A stretch of DNA of 64,000 nt from Arthrobacter cupressi (GTDB taxonomy: Bacteria > Actinomycetota > Actinomycetes > Actinomycetales > Micrococcaceae), in assembly GCF_900099975.1 (NCBI RefSeq), contig NZ_FNEI01000004.1, positions 62,001 to 126,000 on the forward strand. Direction: 5' to 3'. Each line of letters starts with the position of its first letter. Positions within the stretch are counted from its first letter, which is position 1. Below are positions 63,236 to 64,000 of the stretch, one piece after another. The notes beneath the pieces were generated by a model, which saw only the letters and a list, made by a program, of their open reading frames with translations, had not been told where the DNA came from and made no database searches. Both the position numbers and the translations under genes were made by a program.

Positions 63236-64000
63236 TCACGCCCAGCGGGCGGGGTCGTAGACGACCTCGTCCCGGACCATGGCATACGCGATCCTGGTGG
63301 CGCGGTGCGCCATCGCGCAGGCAATCACACCGCCTTTCTTCCCCCGGGCCTTGAGTCCATCGGCGTAGGCCCGGCCGGGCGCATCGTTGAACCACAGCCC
63401 CATGCCGAGATCAATCAGGGCCCGGCGTAACGCCACACTGCCTTCCCTGCTGATGGTCCCGTCGCGCCGTTTGCCTGCCGACTCATACTGGGTGGGAGAT
63501 AGACCCGCAGCCCGGTAGATCTGCGATGGCCCGGGCCAGCGCTGCGGGTCACCCAGCGCCCCGGCATAGTTACCGGCCCTCACCACACCCCAGCCGGGAG
63601 TCGTGGTAAGCGTCGCGAACGGGCTCAGCGGCAGCAGCCGGGCGATCTCGGCCTCGGCCACTTCAATCTGCGCGCTGAGTTCGGTCAGCAGTGCCAGATC
63701 GGCGCCAAGAACCTGCCGAGCCACCGGAGCGTCCACGGTGGTCAGTGCGTCGCGCGCGACCTCAACCAGCCCATCAGCCAGCGGCCGGCGCACCTGGAGC
63801 CCGCGGGAGGCTGCGAACCGGATGAACCGGCCCGCACCCAGCGTGGCCAGCCGCTTCGGGTCCGCAAATTCCGCGGCGATGAGCTTTCCCACTTTCGTCC
63901 CGAGCACATCCGGCAGGACCAGAGTCAGCCCTGGGAAGGCCCGGTCCAACTGGCCCAGCAGTTGGTTCTTCGTCGCGGTCCGCGCCTGGACCCTGCGGGT
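63236..64000 (-). CDS. IS110-family transposase (5' end lies outside the window)
   Basis: The frame is open from the window edge, reading RVQARTATKNQLLGQLDRAF, through 255 residues to TGA at 63236. The C-terminal IS116/IS110/IS902 domain is visible: TTTPGWGVVRAGNYAGALGD, then QIYRAAGLSPTQYESAGKRR and GSVALRRALIDLGMGLW, where the family's catalytic Ser lies. The N-terminal RuvC-like DEDD domain is mostly outside. Such enzymes recombine DNA with the help of a structured guide RNA. Confidence 0.9.
   Translation of the reverse strand, partial: TRRVQARTATKNQLLGQLDRAFPGLTLVLPDVLGTKVGKLIAAEFADPKRLATLGAGRFIRFAASRGLQVRRPLADGLVEVARDALTTVDAPVARQVLGADLALLTELSAQIEVAEAEIARLLPLSPFATLTTTPGWGVVRAGNYAGALGDPQRWPGPSQIYRAAGLSPTQYESAGKRRDGTISREGSVALRRALIDLGMGLWFNDAPGRAYADGLKARGKKGGVIACAMAHRATRIAYAMVRDEVVYDPARWA

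Noticed and set aside
63048..63260. A 70-codon plus-strand frame in the IS flank
   Set aside because: It overlaps the transposase 3' end, lacks a ribosome-binding site and has no domain pattern.

Overview
The window is chromosomal DNA of a high-GC Gram-positive bacterium. Protein sequences, gene order, frequent GTG/TTG starts and a mycothiol synthase (mshD) point to the Micrococcaceae, most likely Arthrobacter or Pseudarthrobacter. This assignment comes from recognising protein families, not from a database search.

Left half (1-36.8 kb) is the transcription/translation core, almost all on the minus strand. From high to low coordinate the order is: tRNA-Trp, secE, nusG, rplK, rplA; a GNAT acetyltransferase pair; an L10 leader with rplJ and rplL; rpoB and rpoC; the str operon (rpsL, rpsG, fusA, tuf); the S10 operon (rpsJ to rpsQ); and the spc operon (rplN to rplO), then secY and adk. 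rpsN is absent from the spc operon. A hairpin terminator separates rplO from secY, and another ends adk. Beyond adk lie a thiolase-fold ketosynthase resembling OleA and a family 2 glycosyltransferase cut by the window edge, where infA/rpmJ/rpsM/rpoA would be expected. Unrelated plus-strand genes sit between the blocks: a GH1 beta-glucosidase between tuf and rpsJ, and a thiolase plus a YbaK/ProX-type deacylase between rpoB and rplL.

Middle (36.8-50.1 kb) is mixed metabolism and envelope sensing. It holds a class I aminotransferase, then a two-component system whose kinase has an N-terminal PspC domain. Divergent from that are a large PspC membrane protein and two small membrane proteins, an arrangement like the EsrISR envelope-stress system of Corynebacterium. 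Next come pfkA, whose stop codon lies in a six-copy 19-bp tandem repeat, a GNAT protein, a DHA2-type MFS exporter, and a minus-strand run of ankyrin protein, YgfZ-like protein, flavodoxin-fold protein, nitrobindin-like protein and membrane proteins.

Right part (50.1-62.7 kb) carries glnR, mshD, ppk1 and a MutT1-like NUDIX/phosphatase in a row, then thyA-folA, an aspartate-semialdehyde dehydrogenase of the long proteobacterial type, a probably broken WXG-like gene, an AlkZ-family glycosylase, a membrane protein and murB. Eight genes in the right and middle parts have a TANNNT -10 box exactly six bases before the start codon, which suggests leaderless mRNAs. The window ends inside an IS110-family transposase whose roughly 500-base non-coding 3' flank runs up to the murB promoter. 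No rRNA operon, CRISPR array or complete prophage is visible.
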